Shown: positions 37,097-48,551, counted from the stretch's first letter. The stretch: DNA of 64,000 nucleotides from Sanderia malayensis (GCA_013076295.1 RQOL01000374.1:3338743-3402742); one strand, 5' to 3'. The notes: generated by a model not told the origin, from the sequence alone. Numbers and translations: made by a program.

Positions 37097-38213
37097 TTTG
37101 GTTTTTTGGTTTTGGTATTTTATATGTGCATTTCAGATTTGAATTACACTCTTAAGCAAGTGTAATAAAGTTGCAAAAGGATTGTTATGGAGGGTTGTAC
37201 AAATGAAATTAAGACAAGTTTGTTATGTTTATTTTAAAGTTTGTGCTAAGAAGCCGCCATTATTAATTAGCAGGGTAGGGGTGGGAAATATGACCATAAA
37301 TTCAGATCCCTTGCATTCTAGCCATAAACAGTTTCAAGGGGGGTGAATGTTTTTTCTTCAAAATTTGTGCATTTTCGAAAAAAGACGTCAAACTTTGTTG
37401 TTTTGTTACATTAACTGTTTTGTTAAACTTAATTCTGCCACACGAAACGTTTATTGTTGCTGAAGTTATTATGTTTATTATTATGTTTTGTTGTTGGTGA
37501 AATAGTATATCTTTGGATATGTGTCCTGCTGATGCACGTTACATTACGAAAACTACTTAAAATCTAGCAAGTTTCCATATCCAAAAATTTCATAGAGACT
37601 CAAGAAACCTTTGGTAGCAAAATCGAGTTTCAAAAATATATTTCTACAAGTAACTCGTTGTGATCGAGGGGAAGAAACCTACTGTTGGGGATGAGGATGC
37701 TTGAGAAAGATCTTGTTGCCGTAGTCTTTTGGATTTAGTGTTGTTAGGCCGCCGTTTCTGCAGTGTTGGAGATACTGTTGTCGTTGTTTGTCGTTGTTTG
37801 TCGTTTGTCGACAGTCGTTATTGTATGCTTCAAAGAAGCTCTTGGTTTCGTCACAGAAATGAAGGAATAAATATGATTGTGTCATTTTGTGTATTGTATG
37901 TGTGCGTACTATTTGCTGGTTCGAATCTCGTGATGAGAGAAACATTGGTGAACAGAGAAAGAGTAGAGCCTTAGACAGGAACCAGGTTGACAAATTATCG
38001 AGAAGTCACGAATGTAAATATCGTGATGCCCGGAAATATCACCGAAGACATCACCGAAGCCGTAACAATTAATTTAAATTACTTCATAAATGGGGATTCC
38101 CTCTGGTCCGAATCTATGGTCTGGTCTTATGGTCTGGTCCTATGGTCCGGTCACAAAGCATGGTCCGGGGTCCGGGGTCCACAGTCTCAAGTTCCGGTTA
38201 ATAGACTATGCCG
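37097..38213 (-). repeat. MULE right TIR
   Basis: Reverse complement of 29184-30325. Ends CTATGCCG at 38206-38213. Confidence 0.92.
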
Positions 38214-38222
38214 AGGAGCATC

Positions 38223-39389
38223 AAATTCAATTTTTTCCCCTGATATAGATTGTAAAATGGATTGGTCTGAGGTGATAGATTTCCAATTGGAAAAACACTT
38301 AGAAAGTTGACCTGCATGGAAATGTTTTACTGCTGAATTAAGATATGTTATAATATCATTGTGGATGAAAAATTCCAAATCTTTTACCTGCTTATTGAAA
38401 TTTTCTAATTTTTTGTAAACTCCTTTTTTTGGAAACGGTGGTTGTTGTGGTTGGGAGCTGTGTGGCCTTGGAGTGTATTGCATTCAGGGAGGATGTTTTA
38501 TCCTCCCTCTCTGCCCTAAAAAAGACCTAGTCTGACTGGAGGGATAGCCTGAAAAGGTTCTATTTTGTCTAAAAGGTTGTTGTGGCTCATTGGCTTTCAC
38601 TGCAGAGTTGACAAGCTTAGATGTGGGGCGAACTGTTTTAATTGTTTTAGATAGATCATCACCAAAAAGGAATTTTCCGGGTTTCAGGTTGCGTGAACAA
38701 ACCTGTTTAAATTCATTGCTCAAATTTGGCTTCAAAGCTTCTCTGCGTTTAAAAGATAGTTCGTTATTGAAATGGCCCAAAATTGCAATTGCATCAAAAA
38801 GTTTGGCAATAATAGCCTTATTCTCTGGAGTTTGCTTTTCCTCACATGCCTTCAACAAATCTTCAATCGATGAGGAAATGGCACCTGTTACTCTTAACAG
38901 GGTATCTTGTTGAGTGCTTGCCCTCACATCATTCCTTCCCACAAAGGAGGGCAATTTGCCCCAAATTTCTGGGTTGCATTTGGGAGTAAACAAAGAATTG
39001 CAATATTTCGGAACCTTGTATTTATCAAGGATTTCCTTTCTTTTGTCAATGTCAAATTCTGCTGTAAATTTTGCATCAACAATATTTGCAAGATGTTCAA
39101 GAATTGGTGGACCTGTTACATCAGATTGGACAAGGGCATCTCCTATAAGTGAGAGCAAGGCATTGTTGTCAATATCATCATTGTCAATAGCTTCATTTGT
39201 ATTCGAATCAAAATCAGCGCCTCCAAACAAGCTAATTACATCTTCATCTGAAGGTCTGGCAACTGCAGCTGCATTCGCGGATGCAACATGGCTTTCACTT
39301 GCAGATCCTGCATAATTTGCATTCATGGATGTTACACAATTTGCATTCTTGGATGCTACACAGTTTGCATTCGTGGATGCTACATCAAT
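38223..39389 (-). pseudogene. DIRS gag, C-terminal part, and start of ORF2
   Basis: 39386-38484 encodes a hydrophilic gag-like protein with Asn/Ala/Ser repeats (VASTNANCVASKNANCV), an acidic segment (SLIGDALVQSDVTGP) and a basic Arg/Gly-rich end (FLGQRGRIKHPP). A TGA follows, immediately overlapped by ATG (TGAATG, about 38481-38486) in the same frame. The next frame reads QYTPRPHSSQPQQPPFPKKG and KCFSNWKSITSDQSILQ and ends EKIEFDAP at the MULE insertion site. The 5' part of gag is at 45599-45896, across the Academ insertion. Confidence 0.8.
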
Positions 39390-39760
39390 TAGACAGGTCG
39401 GTGAGTAGAAAAATCTCAGCAAGTGGGTAACCTTTGTTTTGACACGGGATTACGATAGTTCATGGTATTACGAACATTTGGAGCGGTCGTGCCATTTCGA
39501 AATATGGGGGTAAGTCACGTGACTGATAACATCATTTTGGTGGGGCAGTTAATCTAAAAATGGCCATATCTCGCATAATGCTTGACCGATTTTGTTGAAA
39601 ATGGTTGCAAAAGCCGTGAAATAAATTGCGCTTTAAGTTGATATATGGCTTAATATATTTTGTGTTAATTTAAATTTTCAAAATTTCGGGACATTTTTGA
39701 TGACATCACAGATGAATCGTGCAGAAAGTTAAATCAAACATGGGTTCACTAAAGTTCTCT
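39390..39760 (+). repeat. Academ left TIR
   Basis: Matches 45215-45595 inverted, including a long AT-rich stretch (CGAAATATGGGGGTAAGTCA) and CATAATGCTTGACCG. Confidence 0.92.
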
Positions 39761-39783
39761 CTTAATTCTAAATGTCTACATGC

Positions 39784-42700
39784 CTAAAAAGGTGCCCAAT
39801 CACTGCCACTGTTGTCAGAATCACTAGAATCACTAAGAAAATCGGATAGATGCTCCCATTCCTCATCATCTTCGGATGCTTCACATGATGAATTTTCAAT
39901 CGACTTCGCATGTGACGTAGCTGCATCCTTTACTAATCTTTCCCACCTTTACTGGCAGGGTAGTGAGCTTGACTTTGAAAATTTCTTTTTCTTCGTTGAG
40001 GATGCAGACAAATCTTCACTTACTTCTTCATTACTCGCTTTGCTCCTTTTTGGCTTGCGTGTTGTATATTTTGTCGTTAAAGAAGGTGGGAGCTGCTCTC
40101 CAACAAACCAAATAGGGCTAACTAACGATTCCTCTATTATTTTCCATCCATTCGATGTAAGTGGTGGAGTTTCTAAATTTGGAGAAAGGCATTGAAGCCA
40201 AACAAAGCACTGATAGTGAGCACGTAAAATCGCTTGCTTGCAGGAATCAGGATCAGGTGGTAAACTTGATGAACTTTTTACTCTTTGGGATTTGTACAAT
40301 CGGATTCTTGTTTCAACGTATGACTCGCTTTTGTTACCAGAGTACATCATAGTCTGTATAAACAGCATACAGCTTGCAATGTCTTCTTCGCTAAGCACTT
40401 TCTCCTTTCCAAGATTTTGAATCAACAGCAACGATTGTGGATTTTTCAACACTTTTTTCAGCGTTCTGACTTTCCCAACTCCGTAGAAATACGACGTTGT
40501 GTCGCAGCCGGTGATAGCATGAAACTGTGGAAGATAACAACATACCTCTGCACCCCAGTGACTAAATATTTTGCTTATGCAGGCAAATGTCTCAGTATCA
40601 TACTTCATGTACCATTCCTTACCGGGTTTAACCTTTGCATAGGCATAAAGCAGCAGTATTAGAACTTCAGTGTCCTTGGAGACTACTACTGCTTTTTCGC
40701 TTGTTGCAGCATGAAGAACCATCCTGGCATCTGCCTCTTCATGATTACATATTAATGCCAATGTGTGGTTGGAGTTTTCGTGATGAATGTTCCATGTCTG
40801 GCATTCGTTGTTGACTGTAACTGGGAGAGAGATACGAGCTTTGCCTTCTGGAGATTTCAAATATTCAAAGATCAGCTCAATTAAATCATTTTTGTTCTCG
40901 CTACCATGAAGGAGTTTCTCCCAACTGTACCCCTGGGGCATTTTTTGGTGGAAGCCCTGTATGTGCACCCTCGGTCCTGTATTTCCATGACATCTTCTTG
41001 TACCTTCCTTGATGCTCATTTTACGATAGGTATCCATCAAGATGTTCAACGATATGGCGTTTGCCTTTTTTGGAGGTGTCATGCGGGCCAATAGAGATTC
41101 ACACCACTGTAAATATGTGTCAGATGGCTTCAGCGAGCATACAGAGGCCATACCATCAACAATCCATCTTGCTCTATCGGTGTATTCATTAATGGATGCG
41201 TTAGCTTCTGCAATAAGAAAATTTCTTAGGCAAGCCTTATCAGATTGTCTAAGTTCTGCCTCGGGTGTTGCTACGCTTAGTGGTAGTGTTGTAAGGGGAT
41301 AACGAAATGCTTCTTCTAGACTGGTTGCTTTAGCAATGAGCATGCCAAATGCTTGCCGATCTTCCTTTAGGACTGTTACTGTCTTACACTGCTGTTTGCT
41401 TCCTTCAAGGCCGGTTCTAAGCTTCAACTTTTTGATGGGGTCAAATATTGATTTATCCCCCTTCACAAGGCGGTCAGCAACAAATGATTTAAAACACTTG
41501 TCACCCGTTTCTTCTGCACTCAGTAGACCATTTATGATGTCTTTGTCAACTTCTTTGCCAGTTGACATGGATCTTGCTGGTCCATCACCAAATGGGTCGA
41601 TTCCGTACTCTCTGAGTTTCGCTCTGAGATTCATAACATGTGTATGATGCATCTTTTTATTCCCTGGCGTTAATTCCTTATGACTTGACTTAGCGTGCAG
41701 ATTTTCTTTTAATGACGATCTCATTTTACAGTGTATATGGGACGTGGAGATCCATCTGTTGACTGCATCAGTATTTGTACTATAGCCTGCTTGGAATGGG
41801 CCTGCAGTGCCCTTGGTCGCTCCGTTAAAGTGCTCTGTTACTAAATCACCATGTATGCAACTGAAGATGTTTCCACTTTCACTGGCTCCATGACCTCTTA
41901 ACGCTAAATCACTGAAAGCTTCCAATCTACTTTCTTCCAACCTACGTAAAAACACGTGTTGGTAGGTGTTATATCTGCCATAATTAATATGGTCGAAGGC
42001 GAAAACTAATTTTAGCATTTGTCTCTCTGCTTGTAAATGTCTTTCAAAATCTTTTTCTCGCACTGCAGAAACAAGTGCAAGCATCAATGATATGTCCTTT
42101 AAATACTTAGCAGTCATTTTTGCTTGTGTTCCACTTTCAATCATTATCTGGCGTTTCAATGCGTGAAATGATTTCAGTACAAGAACTTTTTCTAAAGCAC
42201 CCGGTGAAGGATTTTTACGCAGCTCAATTAATTTTTCTTTAAGGTCTTTGTCCATGCTTGCATAGTTACTCGTGATGTCTTCTACTCTGTTTTGGATCAA
42301 TGGGTCGAAACCTTCCTTGTGTAAACGCATACAACGGTAATAGTGGCGCCCTTCCACTGCTTGAGATAGAGAGCCCGAGGCAATCGAGCCAGCATCCGCA
42401 AACCAATCACCATAACCCATGCAAGAATGTCGTTTATAAATAATCTTCTGAAGTACCCTAAGCTGATGAAATCCACCCAGTATCGGAATAATGTTCTTAT
42501 ATTCTTCTTTGTGTTTCCACATGAGATGCAGGACCCTTGCATACACTTGTTCGTCAGCGTGTACAAATATGTGTGGAACATCTAATAATTCCATTACATC
42601 ATCCATCAAATCTAAGTAGTCTTTGCATACATTGTATTCAGGTGGGGCATCAATTGTAGGCATATAGTTTATCACAGACTTAATGATTTTGACGTCAGAT

Positions 42701-44534
42701 ACCTGCTTTTGGAAAGCTGTCCAAGATCCAATCTGAGGGTATTCTTCATTTCCGGTATCTGGTTGAGGTAAACCACCTGCTATCCCCCACACCAGGTCTT
42801 TATCGAAGCTTTGGGCAAGGATGTCGTAGTCATCTTTGTCTGTGAAGTTTTCTAACCGATGCGGCTCTATTAGTTTTCCTATCCTATAGTCTTTATTTTT
42901 GCTTGATTTAGCATCCAAGACACTTAGCTTCAAAGAGTCAGGCAGCTGCTCGTTGTCTTGCAAATCAGGCGTTTCACCTGGTAGCATAGGCTGGAAAACC
43001 AGCCAATTAGTGTGATGGGTTGTACCAGAGCCAGGTAACGTTTTCTGTCTCCCATCATTGTTGTCGAGACTCGTATGAGTAACATGTCCTCTTTTCAGAC
43101 CATGAAATAGTTGGCTTGTCTGTGCAGCTGTGGTGGACCACATATCATTCTGATGTAAAATATCCTCGTACGATATTGCATGGCCTGCTTTGTGCAAAAT
43201 CTTAGAAACTTCTTTGCTTGCAGTTAGCCGATGCACTGTCATGCCTAGCAATATTTGTTTCGGGGATCGCTCTTTAGTTATGAGTGATTGCCAGTCTCCA
43301 GCTATGGACCAAATCTTTGTTGATACATTCTTTGCTTTTGTGACGGCATATCCCTTTTCATTCATTTTGCATGAAGAGTGGAGTGTAAGAAATATCGCAT
43401 TGTATAATTCTGGAATAACGTCATCTTCTGAATCTATAGACATGGCATCTGAAATACTAACAGGAAATTTTTTCTTAGAGCCTTTCTCATAATTGCCAAT
43501 TTTACGCTTGATCATATTCGCAAACGACTTTATTAGATCAGTGTCACGTAGGCCTACCCCTTTTAATGCAGCAACTGCGTATTCGCAGGGATTAGTATCA
43601 GATGAATACACGATGACCTGTTTGCCAGAAGAAAAGAAGCCAACCACATCGGGAAAGTTTATTTCCAAATGCTTTCTAAGTGTTAAAGAATGAGCTATCA
43701 CGGGCTCAATGCCATGTTCCTCACTGAGGTAAATAATATCTTTTAATAGGCAAGACAGAAGATAAGCACATTTCTTTCCTAATATATTCACTTTGATCGT
43801 AATGTCAAACTCAGCTAGAACCATAGCTTGGACGTCTTTCTGGATTCTGTCATTAGCGTCATTGGTATCTTTCTGAGTTTTGCTGAACTTTAAATAACAG
43901 GACTGATGATAGTAGACGTCAATGGCAAATAAATCATGTGACTGACCACACTGAAGTAACTTCAGCCTTCGTGCAGCTTGAAAACAGCGGTTGCTTTCAT
44001 CTGCAATGTGACGACCCAAAGCTTCTCTTAATTTCTTGACAGAATTCACCGTACTGCAACGACCAAGCCCACCTTGATTATACTGGTTAGAATCAGATGA
44101 TCGTTGAGAATTACACACAAAACACAATCGCTTTTCTTGTAGATAGGATGTTGATGAACACGTATGCAAACGGTTATCTCCGGAACTTTCTTCTGAGTTT
44201 TCGAGCGAGGTCCTGCCATCCACTTCTAACTCCGAAAGGCCATACTTTTCAACATACCGTCTATAGCGAGTACCGAAGTTGATTCTACATGTTTCATGAC
44301 AGAAAATGGCGCTCGGAACTCCGATAACTTTTGGATAGACTGTCTGAAATGGTACAGTGGATCCGAAAAGTGAATCTCAACTTCAGACCACTTCTTTGCA
44401 GTTTCAATAAACTTTGCACGCCCTTTATCTAAAATGGTTGAAAAACGCTCCCGAGGCTGCACCTTTTTATCACACAAAAGACAATTTTCGGTGTCCTCAG
44501 TTTCAACGCTGAGAAAAGATTCTGACAACGCCAT
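39784..44534 (-). pseudogene. Academ transposase with XPG-like nuclease domain (near-intact)
   Basis: The gene starts at ATG 44534 with a Cys finger (ENCLLCDKKVQPRERF). One frameshift near 44345 passes to the 1,424-codon frame at 44223-39949. This has a second Cys/His cluster (RLCFVCNSQR ... YYHQSCYLKFS), a long central region, and an XPG/FEN1-like C-terminal domain with the expected acids in CNHEEADARMVLHA, VVVSKDTEVLILLL and AITGCDTTSYFYGVGK. It ends at TAA 39949-39951, but the same frame continues for 54 codons with an acidic tail (CEASEDDEEWEHLSDFLSD) to TAG at 39784, so the TAA looks like a nonsense change. Only two lesions in about 1,580 codons suggest recent activity. The long ORF has no intron. 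Confidence 0.85.
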
Positions 44535-44572
44535 CGACTTCAGCGCATGATTGCCAACAGCTGCAAATAAAA

Positions 44573-45214
44573 ATTAATTTAATGATAAGAGGTCTTCCTT
44601 GAAAGGAAGATTACAGCAAAATATAAATACTCATAAACATACCTGAATACATGAGACTCATCAAAATAGCATACATTGAGTACTTAATGCAGAAGAAATA
44701 ACACATTTTTTTTAGCAAAAATACACAATAAGCATAATAATTACATACCTCATAAAATTCCATGAAATGATGTCAGAAAATCGACGATTTAGATATTTTA
44801 AAAACAATCTGCTTGGTATTATTATATTTCATATAGATTTACACTGAAAAATCGAAGCAATAACAAGAAAATCGAGGGAGAAACTTCCTCGCGAAAACTG
44901 GAAAAGTGAGAGCATGTTGCAGTTACTTTAAAAGTGAGTGGACCACCTGCAATACAGTAATTGCATATGAAATTTCCTTGTGAAGACATTATACATTGAT
45001 AGTTCTGACACCTAATGAAGTGCTCAAAGTCTGGACCGGAAAATCTTTGTTGATAATATGCCATAAGAGCTCTTTTTCGTAAAAGCATTTGACCTGAGCG
45101 GTGATACGATACTTTACAAAGAATATAATTTTTAACATTTTTGAGTTTCGACGCGTATGAAAATGAAAGATTTTTAGTAATAGTTTAAGACGCAAGCTTG
45201 AAATATAATATTTT
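44573..45214. other. Academ 5' non-coding region
   Basis: Between the right TIR and the transposase start; AT-rich with short frames only. It probably holds the promoter, but no TATA box stands out. Confidence 0.4.
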
Positions 45215-45595
45215 GCACGCTGTTTTAACCTTTTTTAGCTGAAAACGCCAATATGGACTTTTTAGCATGATTCGTTTGTGACGTCATCAAAAATCTTCCA
45301 ATTAAAAAGTTTTCAATTTACAAAAAGATATTAAGCCATATATCAAATTAAAGTGCATATTATTTTACACCTTTTGCAACAATTTTCAACAAAATCGGTC
45401 AAGCATTATGCGAGATATGGCAAATTTTAGATTAAATGCCCCCACCAAAATGACGTCATCAGTCACGTGACTTACCCCCATATTTCGAAATGGCACGACC
45501 GCTCCAAATGTTCGCAATACCATGAACTATCGTAATCCGGTGTCAAAACAAAGGTTACCCACTTGCTTAGATTTTTCTACTCACCGACCTGTCTA
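45215..45595 (-). repeat. Academ right TIR
   Basis: Reverse complement of the left TIR with roughly 10% differences by eye. Confidence 0.92.
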
Positions 45596-45598
45596 AAT

Positions 45599-45896
45599 TG
45601 CTTTCAAGGAAGCTACACTGAAGGAGTCCAGATCAAGCCGTGGGAAACTTTCTTCCCCGTGTGGTATGCCTGAATCTCCTCTAAATCTTTTGGATGGAGG
45701 TCCCTCAATTTCAAATGAGGCGCTATTTCTCTCGGCAGCCAGTGATTTGTGTGATTCAACTATTTTGAGCTACATTTGTTTGAATGCTCACTAATAAAGA
45801 CTGAAGGTCAGAATTCGTCAGTTGATCAACGTTGGGACTCTTGGGTTTGCAAGAAACCTCTTCATCATTCATGCCCCCGTTGTCCCGAGAGGACAT
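45599..45896 (-). pseudogene. DIRS gag, N-terminal part
   Basis: Starts at ATG 45896 (MSSRDNGGMNDEEVSCKPKS) and shifts frame near 45765. It continues SHKSLAAERNSASFEIEGPP and PRLDLDSFSVASLKA to the Academ insertion at 45598. The frame resumes at 39386. A leader of about 270 bases lies between the DIRS 5' end and this start. Confidence 0.75.
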
Positions 45897-46173
45897 GATG
45901 GCCTACAGTTGTTTGAGGCCGGTCGATTGAAAGAGAAAAATAGTTTAGAAATGTTAAGGAAAAATTAACGTCAATACAAGATTAAAGCGATACTTACCTT
46001 GTGACTGGGAAAGAAAACGTCTCCTTGAATTCGTCTGATTTAGGTAAGGATTATGCCGATTCCAAAAACACGTGTCTAGCTGGCACAGGAATTGTTGCAA
46101 CTGGCTGGCGCATGCGCTGCGCTCTCTCGTACAACTACGTAACGACTTAGGCTGATGACGAAATAGAATCGCT

Positions 46174-46220
46174 GCATTAACCATTTAAACACTTGATACT
46201 TGTGTTTAAATGGTTAATGC
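46174..46220. repeat. 19-bp perfect hairpin just outside the DIRS 5' end
   Basis: GCATTAACCATTTAAACAC, loop TTGATACTT, then the exact reverse complement. It may mark the insertion site or the end of another element. Confidence 0.85.
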
Positions 46221-46690
46221 GGCGTTATAGACAAAATAGATATATAGATATATAGATATATAGATAAATAGACAAAAATGATCAGATTTGTTGAAGATCC
46301 TTACATAAAACATTTAAACATCTTAAATAAACTTTGGGGCCGCCCTTCATTAACCGCCATTAAGCTGCCGTTAAGTTCAATCAAGTAAGTACAGCATTAT
46401 AAACTTTTTAGCCCAACCCGAAGCCAGAGTCATAAGAATTTCAAAACTGTTCCTCTTGTGTTGTATTCAAGCAATTTTTCACTTCCTTAAACCACTGCCG
46501 AAGCTATAGTCATAAGAACTTGTATGTCACAACTGTTGTTCTTGTGTTGTAGTCAAGCAATTTATAAGCTCTTTAAATCACCGCTTAAGCTATAGCCATT
46601 AGAGCTTGTATCTCACAACTATTGTTCTTGTGTCTTAATCAAGCAATTTGTAAGTTCTTTTGACAACCGCTGGAGGGAACTAAGAGGGAA
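46221..46690. repeat. GATATATA microsatellite and ~88-bp tandem repeats
   Basis: 46236-46268 is (GATATATA)n. 46420-46660 holds about three units with the core GTCATAAGAACTTGTATGTC and TCTTGTGTTGTAGTCAAGCA; unit length is about 88. Other sequence is unassigned. Confidence 0.75.
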
Positions 46691-46833
46691 CGTCTTCAGT
46701 GTTTCCTCAACGAACCTATGGAATGGGTTACCAGAGGAGGTTGTATCTGCACCTAACATTAATGCATTTAAATATAGCCTCCACTCTCACTGGGCCAGGC
46801 ATCAATACTGCCTTGAACCATTCAACAAATAAA
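46690..46833 (+). pseudogene. LINE ORF2 C-terminus (CR1-like)
   Basis: The third plus frame reads NVFSVSSTNLWNGLPEEVVS and APNINAFKYSLHSHW, ending CLEPFNK and TAA at about 46831. This motif (trp-asn-x-leu-pro then asn-x-phe-lys) is the usual C-terminus of CR1-type LINE proteins. The rest of the element is missing. Confidence 0.75.
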
Positions 46834-46879
46834 CGATAAAGAACCCTTCCGAATGCATATTAAAATAAATTGACATCGA

Positions 46880-47470
46880 TCGGCTAAGTGGCTAATCGTG
46901 CGCATAATCTTCAAATTGAAGCTGGGCGTTTTCATAAAAATAAAATTCCAAGAGACGAAAGATTTTGCCTCTATTGTAAAGCAACAAATGTTTTTGAAGT
47001 CGAAAATGAAATTCATCTTATTCTATCGTGCCCTCTCTTTGCTGAGGAACGACAAAAATTTCTTGATAAAATTTACCAAATTTATCCAAATACGGCTTCC
47101 TTAAACAACCAAAATATGTTTGTTTGGCTGATGTGCCAAGAGGACTGTGTAACCACGAATCTTTTGGGACATTTCTGCAGGAAAACATTCGATAAAAGAA
47201 CTAAATACTTCAATAGTTCCATAACTTAACCAATAAAATCAGACTGAGGTTAATTTTGAGCAAAATCTTCTGATCATGAGCATAATTTGTACCTATATTT
47301 AGATTTTCTTACAATTTTTTAATTTAGTATTTTACATGTATCTTTAATTTTTTCTATTGTTATGTTATTGTTTGTAAAAAAAAGTAAATCAAAACCGCTG
47401 TATAAAATTTAAGCAGTTATGGGCCATCTCGGCCTTTAAACTTGTATTGGAAAAAAAAAAAAAAAAAAAT
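46880..47470 (+). mobile_element. LINE 3' end with poly(A) tail
   Basis: 46888-47229 encodes the C-terminal Cys/His domain of a LINE protein (IPRDERFCLYCKATNVFEVE, NEIHLILSCPLFAEERQKFL). A ~220-bp 3' UTR ends GGGCCATCTCGGCCTTTAAA and a poly(A) tract at 47452-47470. 5'-truncated copy. Confidence 0.88.
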
Positions 47471-47761
47471 TGTAAAGCAACAAATGTTTTGGAAGTCAAA
47501 ATAAAATTCATTTTGTTCTATTGTGCCCTCTCTTTGCTGAGAAACGACAAAAATTTCTTGATAAGATTTACCAAATTTATGAGGTAAGAATTGTATCAAA
47601 ATTTGTTACTTTACGAACGAGGAATTTGTTATATAAGAAATGTTTGCGCATGCGTGACTGCAAAATATTGCACATGAGGAGACTGACAGATAGGCTCTAA
47701 GTTTATTTGCAGATTTTTACAGGTATTTTGTTTACGTTAAGCTTGAACAATTTTTACAGCA

Positions 47762-48551
47762 ATGGAACATGAAGAACAGCATGTGAGTCTTGTATTTGTC
47801 TTGATCATATTTTGTCGTGAAGCTACAATTTTAAGTCAAATTCAACCAACCAAAATCCTAAGTTAAAGAATATAAAATATTTTAGCAGGGGCCACAATTA
47901 AAGAAGAAAAGAGGTGTTGGCAAAAAAGACTACATAAAGACTGTTGGAAAGCAAAATGCTTTTAACAGCAGACAGATAAGGCAGTTGGGAGTTACTGTGA
48001 GTAGCTTTTACTGTATACAAAACTGGAACTATACATTCGTATATGTAGAATAGAAGCATAAAAGTAGACTTAGTTCTCTGTTACTCTGAGTTTCATGCTT
48101 TCGCAATCATCAGACAGACTATTATTATTGCTCTGTACTTCTGTACATTGAGCACTGTGATGCCAGTATAGACAGTGAGAATTTATAGATATTCGTATAT
48201 GTATATATATATGTGGATAATATATATATGTTTTGATAATGACAATTTGTTTTCTTTAGATGGATAATTGGTGGAAAAGGACAAACACGCCTGCAATTGC
48301 TCTATCTTTGGCTACAGATAAAGATGGAAACCTCACAGTGGAGTATATTGGTATATGACATTCTCATTTAAGTTTTGTATTACAATACGTTTTTGTGTTG
48401 TAATACAAAAATGCTGCATATTTACAGGCACTGCTATAAATTATAGGTAGAGAGTGGTTTCAAGATTTCGGTAAAGATCCACAAGTGTGTAAGCGTTTCA
48501 TTGAGGTTGCTTTGGCTGGTATGGTATTAAACACAGATTCACATGTGGAAG
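47762..48551 (+). CDS. Transposon-borne relative of the 1607-3611 gene (5' part)
   Basis: Exons 47762-47782, 47886-47996, 48260-48350 and 48447-48551, each with a GT donor and an AG acceptor and consistent phases. The start MEHEEQH follows a region with CACATG and TTTACAG. Exon 2 is basic (KKKRGVGKKDYIKTV). Exon 3 (WWKRTNTPAIALSLATDKDG) matches KWYKRTKTPTLALTLVKTND of the other gene. Exon 4 (REWFQDFGKDPQVCKRF) matches PKQFEAFGKSKSVGKKF, and the intron between exons 3 and 4 falls in the same codon and phase. After 48551 there is an AT microsatellite and a C-rich repeat; the WWP and zinc-cluster exons are not found, so the copy looks truncated. Confidence 0.65.

Larger units (their letters stand above)
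29175..38222 (-). mobile_element. 9.0-kb MULE DNA transposon with 1.1-kb TIRs
   Basis: Element 29184-38213. The target duplication AGGAGCATC is at 29175-29183 and 38214-38222. TIRs are 29184-30325 and 37097-38213, beginning GGCATAGTCTATTAACCGG and containing short GGACCATA-type subterminal repeats and an (ACAAACAACG)n tract. The 9-bp duplication, long TIRs and a MULE-domain transposase with a SWIM finger place it in Mutator-like elements. Removal restores the DIRS frame. Confidence 0.92.
39387..45598 (-). mobile_element. 6.2-kb Academ-type DNA transposon
   Basis: Element 39390-45595 with ~370-bp TIRs beginning TAGACAGGTCGGTGAGTAG and 3-bp duplications AAT at 39387-39389 and 45596-45598; TA duplications around GACAGG are the other reading. 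It carries one long intronless gene whose C-terminal region is an XPG/FEN1-like nuclease, which is characteristic of the Academ (AcademX) superfamily, as are 3-4 bp duplications. It interrupts DIRS gag, so it is younger than that element. Confidence 0.8.
23660..46170 (-). mobile_element. DIRS-type tyrosine-recombinase retrotransposon, split by three insertions
   Basis: Own segments: 46170-45596, 39389-38214, 29183-27372 and 25074-23660, together about 4,980 bases, a usual DIRS length. Order on the minus strand is gag, RT, RNase H, tyrosine recombinase, internal complementary region, terminal repeat. The 5' end (46170-46126, ATTCTATTTCGTCATCAGCC) recurs inverted at 23919-23962 next to the recombinase, and GCGCATGCGCCAGCCAG recurs at both ends. 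This is the inverted-terminal-repeat plus internal complementary region arrangement that defines DIRS. Insertions at 25075-27371, 29184-38213 and 39390-45595 interrupt it; the frames resume across the last two. Several in-frame stops and frameshifts make it inactive. Confidence 0.88.

Noticed and set aside
37905..37935. B-box-like GGTTCGAATCTC in the MULE TIR (also at about 29475)
   Set aside because: No A box at a suitable distance and no tRNA fold; taken as chance.
40161..43693. Several 60-130 codon plus-strand frames in the Academ gene
   Set aside because: Antisense shadows of the 1,424-codon frame.
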